A DNA stretch of 5,775 nucleotides from Azonexus sp. (GTDB lineage Bacteria > Pseudomonadota > Gammaproteobacteria > Burkholderiales > Rhodocyclaceae). The stretch covers positions 1 through 5,775 of the forward strand of contig JAUYQT010000589.1 in NCBI GenBank assembly GCA_030697085.1. The letters are read 5' to 3'. The notes below the pieces were generated by a model. It saw nothing but the letters and a program-made list of their open reading frames with translations. It ran no database searches and was not told the DNA's origin. Shown here in pieces: positions 4,575 to 5,775 of this stretch; the first letter of the stretch is position 1; every line of letters starts with the position of its first letter. Position numbers and translations under genes: made by a program.

Positions 4575-5775
4575 ATGGATCAAATGCTCTCAAACACCCC
4601 GCACAGCTCACGCCGAATGGGCTGGCTGCTTGCCTTGCCAAAGGTCGGCATTGTGCTGTTGCTCATCGCGTTGCTCTCACTGCTCTGGCTGCTCAATCGC
4701 AATGAAATCGAACAGGACCGCGCTGCGCTGATCCAGGATGTGCTCTGGCTCGAGCAAAATCTACACTTTAATTTGAGCCGAAACGAGGAGCAGTTGCTAC
4801 AACTGGCAGCTGACCTCAGCCATCAGCCCGAGCCGCAAAAAATTTTCCGCCTGCGGGCCTCGCATCAGCTCAAAAACAGCCCTGAAATTTCACAAATAAT
4901 CTGGTTCGACACGCAACGCAACGTGATTGACGCCTTGCCAACCACCCGGCCACCCGATGCTGACATCGAAGCTTTTGGCCCACCGGTAACGCAAAAGGCG
5001 TTTGAAATGGTCAGTCGGCTGGGCAAGGTGATTTACAGCCAGGCTTTTTTCCTTGAGGGCAACCGGGCGTTTATCGAAGTCATGGTACCGATTTATGCCG
5101 AGCGCGAATTAAAAGGCGTACTGGCTGCAGTCTATCCGCTTGACCATTTTCTCGCCAAACTGGTCCCGTGGTGGTTTACCGAAAAATATCGGGTCATCAT
5201 CACCGACGACAACGATATTCAATATGCGACGAAAAGCCATATTGAAGGTGACCGCAACCAGAGCTATGAAATTCCGTTCGACCCGCCCGGTTACGGTTTG
5301 AAGCTGCAGATCACCAGCTACCTCGATAGCGATAGCTCGCTACAGCGCTTGTTGACTCTGGTCATCATTATTGTTGCAGCCGCGACGCTCTGGAGCCTCT
5401 GGCTGGTTCGCGATTTGATGAAAAAACGCTCGCAAGCCGAGGAGGCACTGCGCGCCGAACACGCTTTTCGAACAGCGATGGAAAACTCGCTAACCGTCGG
5501 CATGCGTGCCCGCGATCTCGACGGCCGAATCACTTATGTCAATCCGGCTTTCTGCAAAATGACCGGTTTTCCGAGCGAAGAACTGGTCGGCAAAGCACCG
5601 CCAATGCCTTATTGGGTGCCGGAGCAGATCGACGAAACCTACACCTTGCACGCCGCCGTCCTGGCTGGCAAAGCACCGCGGGATGGCTTTGAAATCACTT
5701 TCCAACGCCAGGATGGTGAGCGCTTCAATGCCCTGATTTATGAAGCCAGACTCATTGACGGCAAAGGCCAGCACA
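4575..5775 (+). CDS. dctS: DctS-type membrane sensor kinase, N-terminal part (cut by window edge)
   Basis: Probable sensor of a two-component system that detects external C4-dicarboxylates and controls dctPQM. The 400 codons read to the edge are open. Residues 20-41 form membrane segment 1; 42-257 are periplasmic and look like a PDC/Cache sensing fold with two parts (GVLAAVYPLD closes the first, YRVIITDDNDI lies in the second); 258-279 form segment 2; 280-297 is a charged signalling helix; from 298 a cytoplasmic PAS domain starts (FRTAMENS, GRITYVNPAFCKMTGF, SEELVGK, QDGERF). The histidine-kinase core is expected beyond 5775 and is not seen. The ATG at 4575 is the first after an in-frame stop at 4548; no good Shine-Dalgarno precedes it, and ATGs at 4587 or 4617 are alternatives. 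The name rests on this architecture and on divergence from dctPQM; a diguanylate cyclase output cannot be excluded from this fragment. Confidence 0.78.
   Translation, partial: MDQMLSNTPHSSRRMGWLLALPKVGIVLLLIALLSLLWLLNRNEIEQDRAALIQDVLWLEQNLHFNLSRNEEQLLQLAADLSHQPEPQKIFRLRASHQLKNSPEISQIIWFDTQRNVIDALPTTRPPDADIEAFGPPVTQKAFEMVSRLGKVIYSQAFFLEGNRAFIEVMVPIYAERELKGVLAAVYPLDHFLAKLVPWWFTEKYRVIITDDNDIQYATKSHIEGDRNQSYEIPFDPPGYGLKLQITSYLDSDSSLQRLLTLVIIIVAAATLWSLWLVRDLMKKRSQAEEALRAEHAFRTAMENSLTVGMRARDLDGRITYVNPAFCKMTGFPSEELVGKAPPMPYWVPEQIDETYTLHAAVLAGKAPRDGFEITFQRQDGERFNALIYEARLIDGKGQH

Noticed and set aside
4431..4583. N-terminal extension of DctP from an ATG at 4583
   Set aside because: The extension would run through the operator and promoter region and bury the signal peptide. 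The ATG at 4430 has both a clear signal peptide and a strong Shine-Dalgarno sequence.
5318..5774. Minus-strand open frames opposite the dctS fragment
   Set aside because: The plus strand encodes a clear PAS domain and membrane segment here; the opposing frames show no family features.

Overview
The window looks like ordinary chromosome from a betaproteobacterium, plausibly of the Rhodocyclales. That placement is an inference from moderate GC content, the gene set (DctPQM with a DctS-type sensor, and DUF4398/OmpA lipoproteins) and protein style; the sequence contains no taxonomic marker.

Right to left on the minus strand, a C4-dicarboxylate TRAP transporter operon runs dctP (periplasmic binding protein, start 4430), dctQ (small membrane subunit, start 3359) and dctM (large membrane subunit, start 2639), and ends at an intrinsic terminator at 1303-1340. 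A GC-rich hairpin followed by seven T sits between dctP and dctQ and probably lowers readthrough, so that the binding protein is made in excess of the membrane subunits. Divergent from dctP, a plus-strand gene starts at 4575 and runs off the right edge. It encodes a membrane sensor with a periplasmic sensing domain and a cytoplasmic PAS domain, best explained as the N-terminal part of DctS. The arrangement matches the DctSR-DctPQM layout known from Rhodobacter capsulatus. The matching response regulator gene (dctR) and the kinase core would lie beyond the window.

The 144-base gap between dctP and dctS holds a perfect 20-base palindrome at 4509-4528. Its centre lies about 42 bases upstream of the inferred start of transcription in both directions. 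This is the layout expected for an activator, most likely DctR, driving both promoters, and it is the most interesting regulatory feature here.

Left of the terminator, and probably an independent transcription unit, are two minus-strand genes for related envelope lipoproteins: a short DUF4398 protein (749-1126), then a DUF4398 plus OmpA-like protein (start 671, cut by the left edge). They are likely outer-membrane or peptidoglycan-associated proteins with no evident functional link to the transporter.

The other point worth a second look is a perfect 13-base inverted repeat (2043-2084) inside the dctM coding sequence, at the loop between the two halves of the permease. I see no mobile element, CRISPR array, RNA gene or clear novel system.
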